Of a stretch of 64,000 bases of DNA, positions 31,412-41,347 are shown piece after piece. Positions within the stretch are counted from its first letter, which is position 1; each line of letters opens with the position of its first letter. Location: positions 1,488,001 to 1,552,000 of the forward strand of contig NZ_CAEUHO010000001.1 of assembly GCF_903181435.1 (NCBI RefSeq), written 5' to 3'. Position numbers and translations under genes: made by a program. Source of the DNA: Bacteroides acidifaciens. Its GTDB lineage: Bacteria; Bacteroidota; Bacteroidia; Bacteroidales; Bacteroidaceae. A model generated the notes under the pieces. It was not told the DNA's origin. It did no database searches and saw only the letters and a program-made list of their open reading frames with translations.

Positions 31412-32662
31412 ATGGATATAAAATTAGAAAAGAAGCCGTGGTACATTCGTTATAGATATTATCTGATAGGAGGACTTTTGTTTCTCTCCTTTCTGATTTA
31501 TGTAATCATTCTTTCACTAGGTCCCAGCAAACTGCGTGTTGATGCCGAGAATATTCAGATAGCGGAAGTGAAAGATGCTAACTTTATGGAATATGTAGAT
31601 GTAGAAGGATTGATTCAACCTATATTGACTATTAAGGTCAATACCCGCGAAACGGGAAGTGTAGAAAAGATAGTGGGGGAAGAAGGCAGTCTGCTTCAGC
31701 AAGGTGATACGATTCTTGTTCTTTCCAATCCAGACTTGCTTCGTAACATCGAAGACCAGCGTGACGAATGGGAAAAGCAAATGATTACTTATCAGGAGCA
31801 GGAGATTGAAATGGAACAAAAGAGTCTGAATCTGAAACAACAGGCTCTGACGAATAATTATGAGCTTGAACGTTTGAAAAAAAGCATTGCCCTTGACCGT
31901 GAAGAGTATCAGATGGGAGTAAAAAGCAAAGCTCAACTACAAGTAGCTGAAGATGAGTATAATTACAAACAGAAGAATGCAGCTTTGCAACAGGAGAGTT
32001 TACGACATGACTCTGCTGTAACAATGATTCGTAAAGAGTTGATTCGTAACGACCGGGAAAGGGAACGGAAGAAATATGAACGTGCTCATGAACGCTTGAA
32101 TAATTTGGTGGTAACAGCTCCGATAAAAGGACAGCTTAGCTTTGTAAAGGTTACTTCCGGGCAACAAGTCTCTTCCGGTGAAAGTATTGCTGAAATAAAG
32201 GTGCTTGACCAATATAAGATCCATACTTCGCTCAGTGAATATTATATTGACCGGATTACCACCGGATTGCCTGCTACTATCAATTATCAGGGAAAGAAAT
32301 ATCCATTGAAAATAACGAAAGTTGTGCCCGAAGTGAAAGACCGTATGTTTGATGTCGATCTTGTTTTTACAGGTGATATGCCTGATAATGTAAGAGTAGG
32401 CAAGAGTTTTCGTGTACAGATAGAATTGGGACAACCGGAACAGGCGCTTATTATCCCCCGCGGTAATTTCTATCAGGCTACGGGAGGACAATGGATTTAT
32501 AAAGTGAATTCCACAAAGACAAAAGCTGTTCGCGTTCCTTTATCTATCGGTCGCCAAAATCCGCATCAGTATGAAATTACAGAAGGTTTACAGCCCGGAG
32601 ATTGGGTAATTACGACGGGATATGATACCTTTGGCGATGCGGAAGAATTAATTTTAAAATAA
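31412..32662 (+). CDS. HlyD/MacA-family periplasmic adaptor
   Basis: 416 residues. One N-terminal membrane helix (about 13-33: YRYYLIGGLLFLSFLIYVII). A biotinyl-lipoyl-like hairpin follows (EGLIQPILTIKVNTRETGSV, then EGSLLQQGDTILVLSNPDLL), then a long coiled coil (about 110-225) and the second lipoyl half (VVTAPIKGQLSFVKVTSGQQ). The C-terminal beta-barrel and membrane-proximal domain include RVGKSFRVQIELGQPEQALI. It links the inner-membrane ABC transporter to TolC. Encoded 51 bases after the TolC gene. Confidence 0.93.
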   Translation: MDIKLEKKPWYIRYRYYLIGGLLFLSFLIYVIILSLGPSKLRVDAENIQIAEVKDANFMEYVDVEGLIQPILTIKVNTRETGSVEKIVGEEGSLLQQGDTILVLSNPDLLRNIEDQRDEWEKQMITYQEQEIEMEQKSLNLKQQALTNNYELERLKKSIALDREEYQMGVKSKAQLQVAEDEYNYKQKNAALQQESLRHDSAVTMIRKELIRNDRERERKKYERAHERLNNLVVTAPIKGQLSFVKVTSGQQVSSGESIAEIKVLDQYKIHTSLSEYYIDRITTGLPATINYQGKKYPLKITKVVPEVKDRMFDVDLVFTGDMPDNVRVGKSFRVQIELGQPEQALIIPRGNFYQATGGQWIYKVNSTKTKAVRVPLSIGRQNPHQYEITEGLQPGDWVITTGYDTFGDAEELILK

Positions 32663-32677
32663 AGAATCATTAATACT

Positions 32678-35074
32678 ATGGTACGACATTACTTTAAAGT
32701 TGCATTCAGGAATTTACTGAAATACAAGACACAAAATATAATCTCTATCATCGGTCTTGCGGTAGGATTGCTATGTTTCTGCATATGTATGTATTGCAGT
32801 CGTTTTGTTGAAACGACCAACCATTGTTTCAGTAATTACACCCGCATTGCAGAATTAAACCTTTATGATGACCAGACAGGGACCTATTTTTCCGGTACAC
32901 AAGTGGCTTTATCCGAAGAACTCCGTGCATGGGCAATGGGAGAGGTGGAAGCAATTTCTTGTATGACATATTTGCGTGAACGTTCTTACCTTATTGAAAT
33001 TTCAGAGGGAAAATCATTGCCATACGAACTCAGAACGATAGAAATAGATACTTTATACAATAAGGTATTCACCCCACAAATAGTAGCCGGAAATTGGAAG
33101 ACGGCTAGCCGGACGTCGAATGCAGTTATTTTAAGTGAGTCTACTGCCATAAAGATATTCGGTAAAATAGAAACGGCTATCGGTAAGCATCTGACTTTGG
33201 CGAAGCGACTCCATACTTCGCCTGAAAGTACTCCGAAGACAGGAGGTATTGTTTATACGGTACAGGCAGTAATGAAAGATATTCCGCTAAACAATGGTTT
33301 TAATTTTATGACGCATATCGATGCAATGGCTTTGAATGATAGTGAAGGGCTTTTCCAAAGTACAAAACGTCACGATATGACAGGAGCCAGAACGTATGTC
33401 TTGCTTTCTCCCAATACGAGTATAGCGGAATTGGAACAACAATTCTCAAAGCGTAATTATAGTTATGCCATGTATAATCAGCCTTATTCGGTTGTAGCTA
33501 GTTATATTGGCAACATGGCACAGAAGAAAGGTGCTTTTGTGTTGGGATGGACGACAGGAATAGTTGGTGCGTTGATATTGCTCGTCGGACTAATCAATTT
33601 CTTTCATTTTCTTATCGGTTCTTTTTTTAATCGTACTAAAGAATACAGTATTATGAAAATGGCAGGGTGTAATTGGAAGCAACAATTCTGCCTGTTGTTT
33701 GTACAATCATTGATTGTCGTGGTTATATCTTCCTTTTTAGTAATATGGGGAATAGAGTTGATTGGCAACCGGATGGATTTTTCTCTGCTGGGCATTACGA
33801 TGACTTTTCCGCCCGATATTCTTTTGAAACATGCTTTACAATATATCATTCTTCTTATATTACTTTGTGCTGCAATTTGTTTCTTCGTATCCATTCGTAT
33901 TCGCAGGATTTCGATACAAACAGGTGTACATGGAGCAAACAAACGTCGAGGTAAGCAGTGGGGACGTAACCTTATGCTGGGAATTCAGTTCTTTATCTGC
34001 TGGATATTTGTATCATTCACTGTCGCCCTGTTTTTACAGTCCGAGAAGACAACCAAAACATTGTTTCATACGCTTAGTCAAAAGGAAAAAGAAGCGATTC
34101 TCAGTATTCCACTGGATTATTCGTTTATGAAAAATGAAGAGAAGTTGAGTATGGTGGAACGTTTTCGGCAACATGCAGGGGTGAAAGACATCTTATTATC
34201 AGATATTGCTTATACGCAGGGAGTGTCCGGAAACCTGTTGATGACCGAGAAGGGGAACGACAACTCCTGGACTGATATTGATATTATGTGTGTTCCGCTA
34301 AATTTCTTTGCTTTTATGAATATTCCGATAGAGGAAGGTAGAACTATCCGGACAAAAAATGACCTTGTTATGGATAAAGTTTGGCAAAGCAAACAAAAGA
34401 AGAATGTGATTGGAATGAACTTTTATGACCAAAACAATGATTATACCGTATGTGGGGTTTGTACTCCTTTCCAGACTGATGTCCATAATCATAGTGGCGG
34501 CTATGCTTTTATGCTCTATGATCCCTCCAGATATGTTGGGCATTGTTATGTGAAATGCTATCCTGAACAACAAAAGGAAGTTGTAAAGTGGATTGAGAGA
34601 ATCCGTCGTGAACTGCTTCCGGAGAATATATCGTATAAGGTTCGTACGTTTCAGGACGACTTGTATGAAATGCAGGCTATGGAGTATATTCTGAAAGATA
34701 TTATCCTGCTTTTCGCAATCGTCAGTATCATCATTACCTTGTTGGGTGTATATTCCAGTATTACCCTCGATACGGAACGCAGGCAGAAAGAAATGGCTAT
34801 CCGCAAAGTAAATGGAGCCGGAATGTTGCACATTGTCTGGTTGTTTGCCCGTTTGTATATAACTTTGTTGGTGATTACGGCTACTTTATCCTTTCCGTTA
34901 GTATACGTAGTGTTACAATTATGGAAGCAAATATATACGGTATTCTTTAACTGTGGATTGTGGTTCTGGGCGGGAATCTTTATAGCTGTTGCTATGATAA
35001 CGGCACTAACGGTTTGGTTCCGTATCTTGAAAATAGCCAAAGCTAATCCGGTGGAATCCATCAAGAATGAATAA
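32678..35074 (+). CDS. MacB/FtsX-type ABC transporter permease
   Basis: 798 residues. Opening HYFKVAFRNLLKYKTQNIIS, then the first membrane helix at about 22-42, is the usual start of Bacteroidetes MacB-like permeases. A MacB_PCD periplasmic domain occupies about 50-280. Membrane helices lie near 290, 340 and 385, a second helix/periplasmic-domain set begins near 430 (LMLGIQFFICWIFVSFTVAL), and three C-terminal helices end with the FtsX tail AKANPVESIKNE. It has two FtsX domains in one chain, so it may act as a pseudo-dimer. It works with the ATPase encoded 27 bases downstream, probably exporting a lipid, peptide or antimicrobial. Confidence 0.92.
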   Translation: MVRHYFKVAFRNLLKYKTQNIISIIGLAVGLLCFCICMYCSRFVETTNHCFSNYTRIAELNLYDDQTGTYFSGTQVALSEELRAWAMGEVEAISCMTYLRERSYLIEISEGKSLPYELRTIEIDTLYNKVFTPQIVAGNWKTASRTSNAVILSESTAIKIFGKIETAIGKHLTLAKRLHTSPESTPKTGGIVYTVQAVMKDIPLNNGFNFMTHIDAMALNDSEGLFQSTKRHDMTGARTYVLLSPNTSIAELEQQFSKRNYSYAMYNQPYSVVASYIGNMAQKKGAFVLGWTTGIVGALILLVGLINFFHFLIGSFFNRTKEYSIMKMAGCNWKQQFCLLFVQSLIVVVISSFLVIWGIELIGNRMDFSLLGITMTFPPDILLKHALQYIILLILLCAAICFFVSIRIRRISIQTGVHGANKRRGKQWGRNLMLGIQFFICWIFVSFTVALFLQSEKTTKTLFHTLSQKEKEAILSIPLDYSFMKNEEKLSMVERFRQHAGVKDILLSDIAYTQGVSGNLLMTEKGNDNSWTDIDIMCVPLNFFAFMNIPIEEGRTIRTKNDLVMDKVWQSKQKKNVIGMNFYDQNNDYTVCGVCTPFQTDVHNHSGGYAFMLYDPSRYVGHCYVKCYPEQQKEVVKWIERIRRELLPENISYKVRTFQDDLYEMQAMEYILKDIILLFAIVSIIITLLGVYSSITLDTERRQKEMAIRKVNGAGMLHIVWLFARLYITLLVITATLSFPLVYVVLQLWKQIYTVFFNCGLWFWAGIFIAVAMITALTVWFRILKIAKANPVESIKNE

Positions 35075-35101
35075 ATTCAATAATTATTAAATAATACAAT
35101 T

Positions 35102-35776
35102 ATGATTAAGACAATTAACTTACAGAAGATTTTCAAAACTGAAGAAGTGGAAACTTGGGCCTTAAATAATGTCAGCATTGAAGTGAAACAGGGTGAGTTT
35201 GTTGCTATCATGGGACCTTCCGGTTGTGGAAAGTCAACATTGCTTAATATTCTGGGACTGTTGGATAATCCAACGGGAGGGGAGTATTATCTGAATGGCA
35301 TGGAAGTTTCGAAGTACACGGAGTCGCAGCGTACAAACCTTCGTAAAGGAGTCATTGGTTTTGTATTTCAGAGTTTCAATCTGATAGATGAACTGAACGT
35401 ATATGAAAACATTGAATTACCTCTGCTCTATATGGGTATTTCGGCTTCCGAACGTAAGAAAAGAGTAGAGACTGCCATGGAACGAATGGCTATTACTCAT
35501 CGTAGCAAACATTTCCCTCAACAATTGTCAGGTGGTCAGCAACAGCGTGTCGCTATTGCCCGTGCAGTAGTTGCCAACCCTAAATTGATTCTTGCCGATG
35601 AGCCTACCGGTAATCTGGACTCGAAGAATGGTAAAGAAGTAATGGGATTATTGAGTGAGTTGAATAAGGAAGGGACAACGATTGTAATGGTAACACACTC
35701 CCAACATGACGCCGGTTGCGCTGATCGTGTCATCAATCTGTTCGACGGACAGGTGGTGACTGAAGTTAGTATGTAA
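35102..35776 (+). CDS. MacB/LolD-type ABC transporter ATPase
   Basis: 224 residues. Walker A IMGPSGCGKSTLLN (about 36-49), Q-loop FVFQSFNLI, signature QLSGGQQQRVAIARA (about 141-155), Walker B LILADEPTGNLDS, and H-loop MVTHSQHD. It energises the mechanotransmission-type permease encoded upstream. The fragment of another permease begins just after its stop codon. Confidence 0.95.
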   Translation: MIKTINLQKIFKTEEVETWALNNVSIEVKQGEFVAIMGPSGCGKSTLLNILGLLDNPTGGEYYLNGMEVSKYTESQRTNLRKGVIGFVFQSFNLIDELNVYENIELPLLYMGISASERKKRVETAMERMAITHRSKHFPQQLSGGQQQRVAIARAVVANPKLILADEPTGNLDSKNGKEVMGLLSELNKEGTTIVMVTHSQHDAGCADRVINLFDGQVVTEVSM

Positions 35777-35913
35777 GGCAGACATCTATTGAGGTATGGA
35801 TATATGTAGCCGTATTTGGAGTTACAGGACTTTTTATTCTGCTATGTATAGGTTGTCGGATATGGAAAGCTGCCCGGCAGAATCCGGCGGAAGTGATTAA
35901 AAGCGATATTTAG
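35777..35913 (+). pseudogene. 3' remnant of a deleted FtsX-type permease gene
   Basis: Directly after the ATPase gene, a frame without a start codon encodes IEVWIYVAVFGVTGLFILLC, then RIWKAARQNPAEVIKSDI and stop (TAG at 35911-35913). This is the last transmembrane helix and NPAEVIKS tail typical of MacB-like permeases (compare ANPVESIKNE in the intact permease). At least 700 codons are missing. It is best explained by a deletion in a tandem array of permease genes. Confidence 0.8.
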
Positions 35914-35948
35914 TGTTAATCCGGCATTGGATAATGAAAAATGAATAA

Positions 35949-36470
35949 ATGATGGAAAACCTCATACTATTGAAACTGATATTTAGAAATTGGTGGCGTA
36001 ATAAACTCTTTGCGGTTATATCTTTGGTGAGTCTTGTTATTGGAATTTCCTGTACCAATCTTCTGATTTCGTTCGTCATCCATGAATATACGATTGAGGG
36101 AGGAAATCCCAATAAAGACCGGATTTTGCGTTTGACTCAACAATTGCCGTTTATGCAAGACAGACAGGGGACGTTTGTTTATGGAGGAGCTGTTCAGGAT
36201 ATTGTTGCCCCGTTCCCGGAGATAGAATCATATCTCCGGTTTAATGAGAAATGGGCAACTCATATAGAAGTCGACGGACAGCAATTTCTGGAACAGGTCG
36301 TTGTAGAAGTAGACAGCTCATTTTATGATTTTTTTCCATATCAGATAGTCTCCGGTAATATAAAAGAAGCCTTGGTAAAGCTGGGCTGTATTGCGCTGAA
36401 TGAAAAGAAAGCCTTGCAACTAACAGGGACACGTGATTGTATAGGTCGGGCAATCCCTCAGAAACAATAA
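35949..36470 (+). pseudogene. 5' fragment of a second FtsX-type permease gene
   Basis: 173 residues starting MMENLILLKLIFRNWWRNKL, then a membrane helix (about 20-42: FAVISLVSLVIGISCTNLLI) and the first part of a MacB periplasmic domain (RLTQQLPFMQDRQGTFVYGG). Full-length relatives have about 400 or 800 residues. This frame ends abruptly after GCIALNEKKALQLTGTRDCI and IGRAIPQKQ, before any further helices. It is likely non-functional. It begins 35 bases after the remnant above. Confidence 0.75.
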
Positions 36471-36539
36471 AAACTGAATGAGTCTATAAAATAATACAAT
36501 GATTTCACCGTTTTTACTTTAAAAGACAATTGAAAAAAT

Positions 36540-36547
36540 TACCTTTG
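36540..36547 (+). promoter_or_regulatory. -7 element of the small lipoprotein gene
   Basis: TACCTTTG (TAnnTTTG). It rules out a TTG start at 36530 and supports 36578 or 36584. Confidence 0.65.
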
Positions 36548-36577
36548 CACTATTCCAACTTTATTTCAAATAAGAGA

Positions 36578-36955
36578 ATGTATATGAATAGAATGAAAGT
36601 TTTTTTATCGTTGGCTGTCGTGATTGGCTTTAGTGCGTGCCAATCGAGGAATAAGCAGAATACAGAACAGGAAATAGAAGCTGATAGTTCGGTTATTGCT
36701 GCTCCGACTGAAGAGGTGAAAACATTGACAGGAGTGGTAGGAGATGCTTCAATGCATAACTTTATGCTGGTCACCTCAAAAGGAGATACTATTTTTATCA
36801 GTACGATGGATCAGGAGCCTAGCGAAGTGGGTAACTTTGAATTGGGTGATACAGTGAAAGTCGATTATATAGAAGAGGAAGAAGAGCCCGGAACCAGTAA
36901 TATCCCTACTGCTCAAAAGGTAACTGTGATAGGAAAAGGAAATCGTCATAAATAA
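36578..36955 (+). CDS. Small lipoprotein of unknown function
   Basis: 125 residues from the ATG at 36578; a second ATG at 36584 is also possible. Signal peptide NRMKVFLSLAVVIGFSAC with lipobox FSAC, followed by an acidic linker and a small beta-rich domain (VGDASMHNFMLVTSKGDTIF, then GDTVKVDYIEEEEEPGTSNI). This resembles an OB-like or DUF-type domain, but I cannot name it. Monocistronic, with promoter at 36540-36547 and terminator at 36980-37018. Confidence 0.7.
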   Translation: MYMNRMKVFLSLAVVIGFSACQSRNKQNTEQEIEADSSVIAAPTEEVKTLTGVVGDASMHNFMLVTSKGDTIFISTMDQEPSEVGNFELGDTVKVDYIEEEEEPGTSNIPTAQKVTVIGKGNRHK

Positions 36956-36979
36956 AGAGGCAAACAGATTATAAAAGAA

Positions 36980-37018
36980 AAAGCTACTCGCCCATTCTGT
37001 ATTTTGGCGAGTAGCTTT
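36980..37018. terminator. Bidirectional terminator before the serine palmitoyltransferase gene
   Basis: AAAGCTACTCGCC (36980-36992) and GGCGAGTAGCTTT (37006-37018) form a 13-bp stem. A-rich and T-rich flanks allow termination of both converging genes. Confidence 0.9.
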
Positions 37019-37044
37019 ACTTATTTTATTGCAGTGTGTATCTT

Positions 37045-38229
37045 CTATAAGATATCCAAAGCCTTGAATGCCTTAACCAACTTTTCTACAGCACGGTCAA
37101 TCTGTTCTTTTGTATGAGTAGCCATCAATGCCACACGTACCAGTGTATCTTGTGGAGCACATGCCGGCGGAATAACCGGATTAATGAATACCCCTTCGTC
37201 GAAAGCCAGTTTCGTAACCATGAAAGTCTTTTCCGTATCACGAACATAAAGAGGAATGATAGGCGATTCGGTAGCACCGATTTCAAATCCGGCCTCACGG
37301 AAACGCTTCAATGCATAGTTAGTAGCTTCCCATAATGCTTCAAGTCTTTCCGGTTCGTTCTGGATGATATGGAGAGCTTCCAATGCGGATGCAGTAGCAG
37401 CCGGAGTATTGGATGCGCTGAATATATAAGTACGCGCATTGTGACGCAGCCAGTTGATGATTGAAGAATCAGCAGCGATAAAACCACCGATAGAAGCCAG
37501 TGATTTGCTGAAAGTACCCATAATCAAGTCAACCTCGTGAGTCAAACCGAAATGGTCACAAACACCGCGTCCTTGTTTTCCGAATACACCCAAACCATGA
37601 GCTTCGTCTACCATGATAGTAGCATTGTATTTATGTTTCAAGCGTACGATTTCGGGCAAGTTTGCCAAATCACCTTCCATAGAGAACACACCGTCCACTA
37701 TGATTAGCTTTACTGAATCCGGGTTGCACTTTTGAAGTTGCTTTTCCAGATCAGCCATGTCGTTGTGCTTATATTTTAATTGCTGGGAAAAGGAGAGACG
37801 ACGACCGTCTACAATGGATGCGTGGTCGCGGTCATCACAGATGATATAATCATTGCGGTCTGTCAGGGCAGGAATGACACCTGAATTTACTGTAAAACCA
37901 GTAGAGAAACAAAGAGCTTCATCTTTACCAACGAAAGCAGCTAATTCTTTTTCCAGTTGAACATGCAGGTCAAGCGTACCATTCAAGAAACGCGACCCTG
38001 CGCATCCGGAACCATATTTATGCATGGCTTGAACACCAGCTTCAATAACTCTTTCATCTCCCGTAAGGCCAGTGTATGCATTGGAACCGAACATCAACAC
38101 TTCGTGTCCGCCCATTTCTACCTCTGTACCCTGTTTCCCTTCTATCTCACGGAAATATGGGTAAACGCCCTGTGCCATAAACTTTTGTGGCAGGTCGTAC
38201 TTAGCTAACTTATCTTGTAATAATCCCAT
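37045..38229 (-). CDS. spt: Serine palmitoyltransferase (alpha-oxoamine synthase family)
   Basis: 394 residues. Fold-type I PLP enzyme: VLMFGSNAYTGLTGDERVIE, the PLP-ring Asp in TIMVDEAHGLGVFGKQGRGV (about 205-224), and the PLP lysine in IMGTFSKSLASIGGF (about residue 240). It condenses serine with an acyl-CoA to form 3-ketosphinganine, the first step of Bacteroides sphingolipid synthesis. I recognise the N-terminus MGLLQDKLAKYDLPQKFM as that of the B. thetaiotaomicron enzyme (BT_0870 from memory), once annotated as 2-amino-3-ketobutyrate CoA ligase. It is divergent from a lipid-kinase gene and followed by a strong terminator. Confidence 0.92.
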   Translation of the reverse strand: MGLLQDKLAKYDLPQKFMAQGVYPYFREIEGKQGTEVEMGGHEVLMFGSNAYTGLTGDERVIEAGVQAMHKYGSGCAGSRFLNGTLDLHVQLEKELAAFVGKDEALCFSTGFTVNSGVIPALTDRNDYIICDDRDHASIVDGRRLSFSQQLKYKHNDMADLEKQLQKCNPDSVKLIIVDGVFSMEGDLANLPEIVRLKHKYNATIMVDEAHGLGVFGKQGRGVCDHFGLTHEVDLIMGTFSKSLASIGGFIAADSSIINWLRHNARTYIFSASNTPAATASALEALHIIQNEPERLEALWEATNYALKRFREAGFEIGATESPIIPLYVRDTEKTFMVTKLAFDEGVFINPVIPPACAPQDTLVRVALMATHTKEQIDRAVEKLVKAFKALDIL

Positions 38230-38314
38230 GAATTATAATTTATAATACTCATACTCAGACCATTCGCTGACGGTCTAATATCCTTTTGTCTTAACAAGTG
38301 TTTAAAACAGGGGG

Positions 38315-38424
38315 CAAAGATAACAAAATTTGCTTTCAAGTGTTCTTTTTAAGAGAAAAAAGTTGCTAGCTTGAGATTAGAAACCTCTAATAGATTAAAA
38401 TTTAAGATATTTATATTACTTTTG
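38315..38424. promoter_or_regulatory. Divergent promoters of spt and the lipid kinase gene
   Basis: Minus strand TATCTTTG at 38315-38322 faces spt; plus strand TACTTTTG at 38417-38424 faces the kinase. About 95 bp separate them. The kinase -7 element excludes starts upstream of 38430. Confidence 0.65.
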
Positions 38425-38448
38425 TCGTCTACAATCGACAAGAATAGC

Positions 38449-39474
38449 ATGAACGAAAGTATGAGAAAAATAAAATTCGTCGTCAATCCTATTTCAGGGA
38501 CACAAAGTAAAGAATTGATTCTTAGCTTGCTGGATGAGAAAATAGACAAGACGAAATACTCTTGGGAAGTAGTATATACAGAAAGAGCCGGTCATGCAGT
38601 AGAGATAGCTGCCCAAGCTGCGGAAGAAAAAACGGACGTAGTGGTGGCTATTGGTGGAGACGGGACAATCAATGAAATAGCTCGTTCGCTGGTGCATACT
38701 GATACTGCTTTAGGGATTATACCTTGCGGGTCGGGTAATGGGCTGGCGCGACATCTGCATATACCTATGGAACCGAAAAAAGCATTGGAGGTGCTTAATG
38801 AGGGATGTACGGATATAATAGATTATGGTAAGATTAACGGAACAGATTTCTTCTGCACTTGCGGAGTGGGATTTGACGCTTTTGTCAGTCTGAAGTTTGC
38901 GCATGCCGGCAAACGCGGATTGTTGACTTACCTGGAAAAAACATTGCAGGAAAGCCTTAAATATCAGCCGGAGACTTACGAACTGGAGACTGAAAACGGA
39001 GTGTCCAAGTACAAGGCTTTTCTTATTGCCTGCGGAAACGCATCACAATATGGAAATAATGCCTATATTGCCCCGCAAGCCACTCTGACAGATGGTTTGT
39101 TGGATGTCACCATATTAGAACCGTTCACCGTTTTGGACGTACCTTCACTTGCCTTTCAGCTATTTAATAAGACAATCGACCAGAATAGCCGTATCAAGAC
39201 TTTCCGTTGCAAGAAGTTGTGTATTCGCCGGAATACTCCGGGAGTGGTGCATTTCGACGGTGACCCCATGGAGACAGACGCAGATGTAAATATTGAATTA
39301 ATCCAAAGCGGATTACGTGTAGTAGTGCCGCGTGCGGCAGAAAAAGATGCAGCCAATGTGCTTCAAAGAGCGCAAGAATATATGAATGGCATTAAATTGA
39401 TGAATGAAGCCATCGTTGACAATATAACAGACAAAAACAAGAAAATATTGCAAAAGCTGACAAAGAAAGTCTGA
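38449..39474 (+). CDS. Diacylglycerol/sphingosine-kinase-family lipid kinase
   Basis: 341 residues from the ATG at 38449; an ATG at 38461 is also possible. Catalytic motifs of the DAGK/YegS family: KFVVNPISGTQSK at the start, VVAIGGDGTINEIARSL (GGDGT), GIIPCGSGNGLARHL, and the later VHFDGDPM. The enzyme phosphorylates a lipid hydroxyl; substrates in the family include diacylglycerol, undecaprenol and sphingoid bases. The position opposite spt makes a sphingolipid or long-chain-base substrate plausible, but this is inference. Confidence 0.9.
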   Translation: MNESMRKIKFVVNPISGTQSKELILSLLDEKIDKTKYSWEVVYTERAGHAVEIAAQAAEEKTDVVVAIGGDGTINEIARSLVHTDTALGIIPCGSGNGLARHLHIPMEPKKALEVLNEGCTDIIDYGKINGTDFFCTCGVGFDAFVSLKFAHAGKRGLLTYLEKTLQESLKYQPETYELETENGVSKYKAFLIACGNASQYGNNAYIAPQATLTDGLLDVTILEPFTVLDVPSLAFQLFNKTIDQNSRIKTFRCKKLCIRRNTPGVVHFDGDPMETDADVNIELIQSGLRVVVPRAAEKDAANVLQRAQEYMNGIKLMNEAIVDNITDKNKKILQKLTKKV

Positions 39475-39515
39475 GAAAATTACGGGTAACTAATCACGAA
39501 TTACAAATTATTACG

Positions 39516-39523
39516 TACTTTTG
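39516..39523 (+). promoter_or_regulatory. -7 element of aspS
   Basis: TACTTTTG (TAnnTTTG), 60 bases before the aspS start. Confidence 0.65.
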
Positions 39524-39583
39524 CAAAGTTTTGGTTCAGCCAAAAAGAAAACGCGAGTGATAATCGTTTAAATAAGAAAATAT

Positions 39584-41347
39584 ATGTTCAGAACACACAC
39601 ATGTGGAGAACTGAGAATCTCTGATGCAAATAAGCAAGTAACGCTGTCCGGCTGGGTACAGCGTAGCCGTAAAATGGGAGGTATGACCTTCATCGACCTT
39701 CGCGACCGTTACGGAATTACTCAATTAGTCTTTAACGAAGAAATCAATGCTGAACTTTGTGAGCGTGCCAATAAATTGGGACGTGAGTTCGTCATTCAAA
39801 TCACAGGAACTGTGAACGAGCGTTTCAGTAAGAATGCCAACATTCCTACCGGAGACATTGAAATCATTGTTTCCGAATTGAACGTGCTGAACACTGCCAT
39901 GACTCCGCCGTTCACCATTGAAGACAATACGGATGGCGGTGATGATATCCGTATGAAATACCGCTACCTGGATTTGCGCCGTAACGCTGTTCGCTCTAAC
40001 TTGGAACTGCGTCACAAAATGACAATCGAAGTGCGCAAATATCTCGATAGCCTTGGTTTTATCGAAGTAGAAACACCGGTTCTGATCGGTTCTACTCCGG
40101 AAGGTGCACGCGACTTTGTCGTACCGTCACGTATGAATCCGGGACAGTTCTATGCACTTCCACAATCACCGCAGACTTTAAAGCAATTATTGATGGTTTC
40201 CGGTTTCGACCGTTACTTCCAGATTGCTAAATGTTTCCGTGACGAGGACTTGCGTGCCGACCGCCAGCCTGAGTTTACACAGATTGACTGTGAAATGAGT
40301 TTCGTAGAACAGGAAGATATTATCACTACTTTCGAAGGGATGGCTAAACATCTGTTCAAGACCCTTCGCGGTGTAGAACTGACCGAACCGTTCCAGCGTA
40401 TGGCTTGGGCTGATGCCATGAAATATTATGGTAGCGACAAACCGGACTTACGTTTCGATATGAAGTTCGTGGAATTGATGGATATCATGAAAGGACACGG
40501 ATTCTCTGTATTTGATAATGCTGCTTATATCGGTGGTATCTGCGCAGAAGGTGCTGCAACTTATACCCGTAAGCAACTGGATGCGTTGACTGAGTTCGTG
40601 AAGAAACCTCAGATTGGTGCCAAAGGTATGGTTTATGCTCGTGTGGAAGCAGATGGTACAGTAAAATCAAGCGTAGATAAGTTCTACACACAAGAAGTTC
40701 TTCAGCAGATGAAGGAAGCATTTGGTGCCAAACCGGGTGACTTGATTCTGATTCTGTCTGGCGATGATGTGATGAAAACACGTAAACAGCTTTGTGAACT
40801 TCGTTTGGAAATGGGGGCTCAATTAGGCTTGCGTGATAAGAATAAGTTTGTTTGCCTTTGGGTTATCGACTTCCCGATGTTTGAATGGAGCGAAGAAGAA
40901 GGTCGTCTGATGGCTATGCACCATCCATTTACGCATCCGAAGGAAGAAGATATTCCATTGTTGGATACTGATCCGGCAGCAGTGCGCGCTGATGCTTACG
41001 ATATGGTTGTCAACGGTGTTGAAGTAGGTGGTGGTTCTATCCGTATCCACGATGCACAGTTGCAAGCAAAGATGTTCGAGATTTTAGGATTTACTCCTGA
41101 AAAGGCAGAAGCACAGTTCGGCTTCCTGATGAATGCATTTAAGTACGGTGCACCGCCTCATGGTGGGTTGGCATACGGGCTTGACCGTTGGGTGTCTTTG
41201 TTTGCCGGTTTGGATTCTATCCGCGACTGTATCGCATTCCCGAAGAATAACTCCGGTCGTGACGTGATGTTGGATGCACCGTCTGCAATTGACCAGACTC
41301 AACTTGACGAACTTAACCTGATTGTTGATATCAAAGAAGGCGAGTGA
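39584..41347 (+). CDS. aspS: Aspartyl-tRNA synthetase
   Basis: 587 residues, full length for the bacterial type. N-terminal OB-fold anticodon-binding domain ([20 protein letters not shown]). Class II motifs follow: [29 protein letters not shown] (motif 1 region), [20 protein letters not shown] (motif 2) and [17 protein letters not shown] (motif 3). The bacterial GAD insertion is at about 290-420. It charges tRNA-Asp. The following GtrA gene begins inside its stop codon. Confidence 0.97.
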   Translation: MFRTHTCGELRISDANKQVTLSGWVQRSRKMGGMTFIDLRDRYGITQLVFNEEINAELCERANKLGREFVIQITGTVNERFSKNANIPTGDIEIIVSELNVLNTAMTPPFTIEDNTDGGDDIRMKYRYLDLRRNAVRSNLELRHKMTIEVRKYLDSLGFIEVETPVLIGSTPEGARDFVVPSRMNPGQFYALPQSPQTLKQLLMVSGFDRYFQIAKCFRDEDLRADRQPEFTQIDCEMSFVEQEDIITTFEGMAKHLFKTLRGVELTEPFQRMAWADAMKYYGSDKPDLRFDMKFVELMDIMKGHGFSVFDNAAYIGGICAEGAATYTRKQLDALTEFVKKPQIGAKGMVYARVEADGTVKSSVDKFYTQEVLQQMKEAFGAKPGDLILILSGDDVMKTRKQLCELRLEMGAQLGLRDKNKFVCLWVIDFPMFEWSEEEGRLMAMHHPFTHPKEEDIPLLDTDPAAVRADAYDMVVNGVEVGGGSIRIHDAQLQAKMFEILGFTPEKAEAQFGFLMNAFKYGAPPHGGLAYGLDRWVSLFAGLDSIRDCIAFPKNNSGRDVMLDAPSAIDQTQLDELNLIVDIKEGE

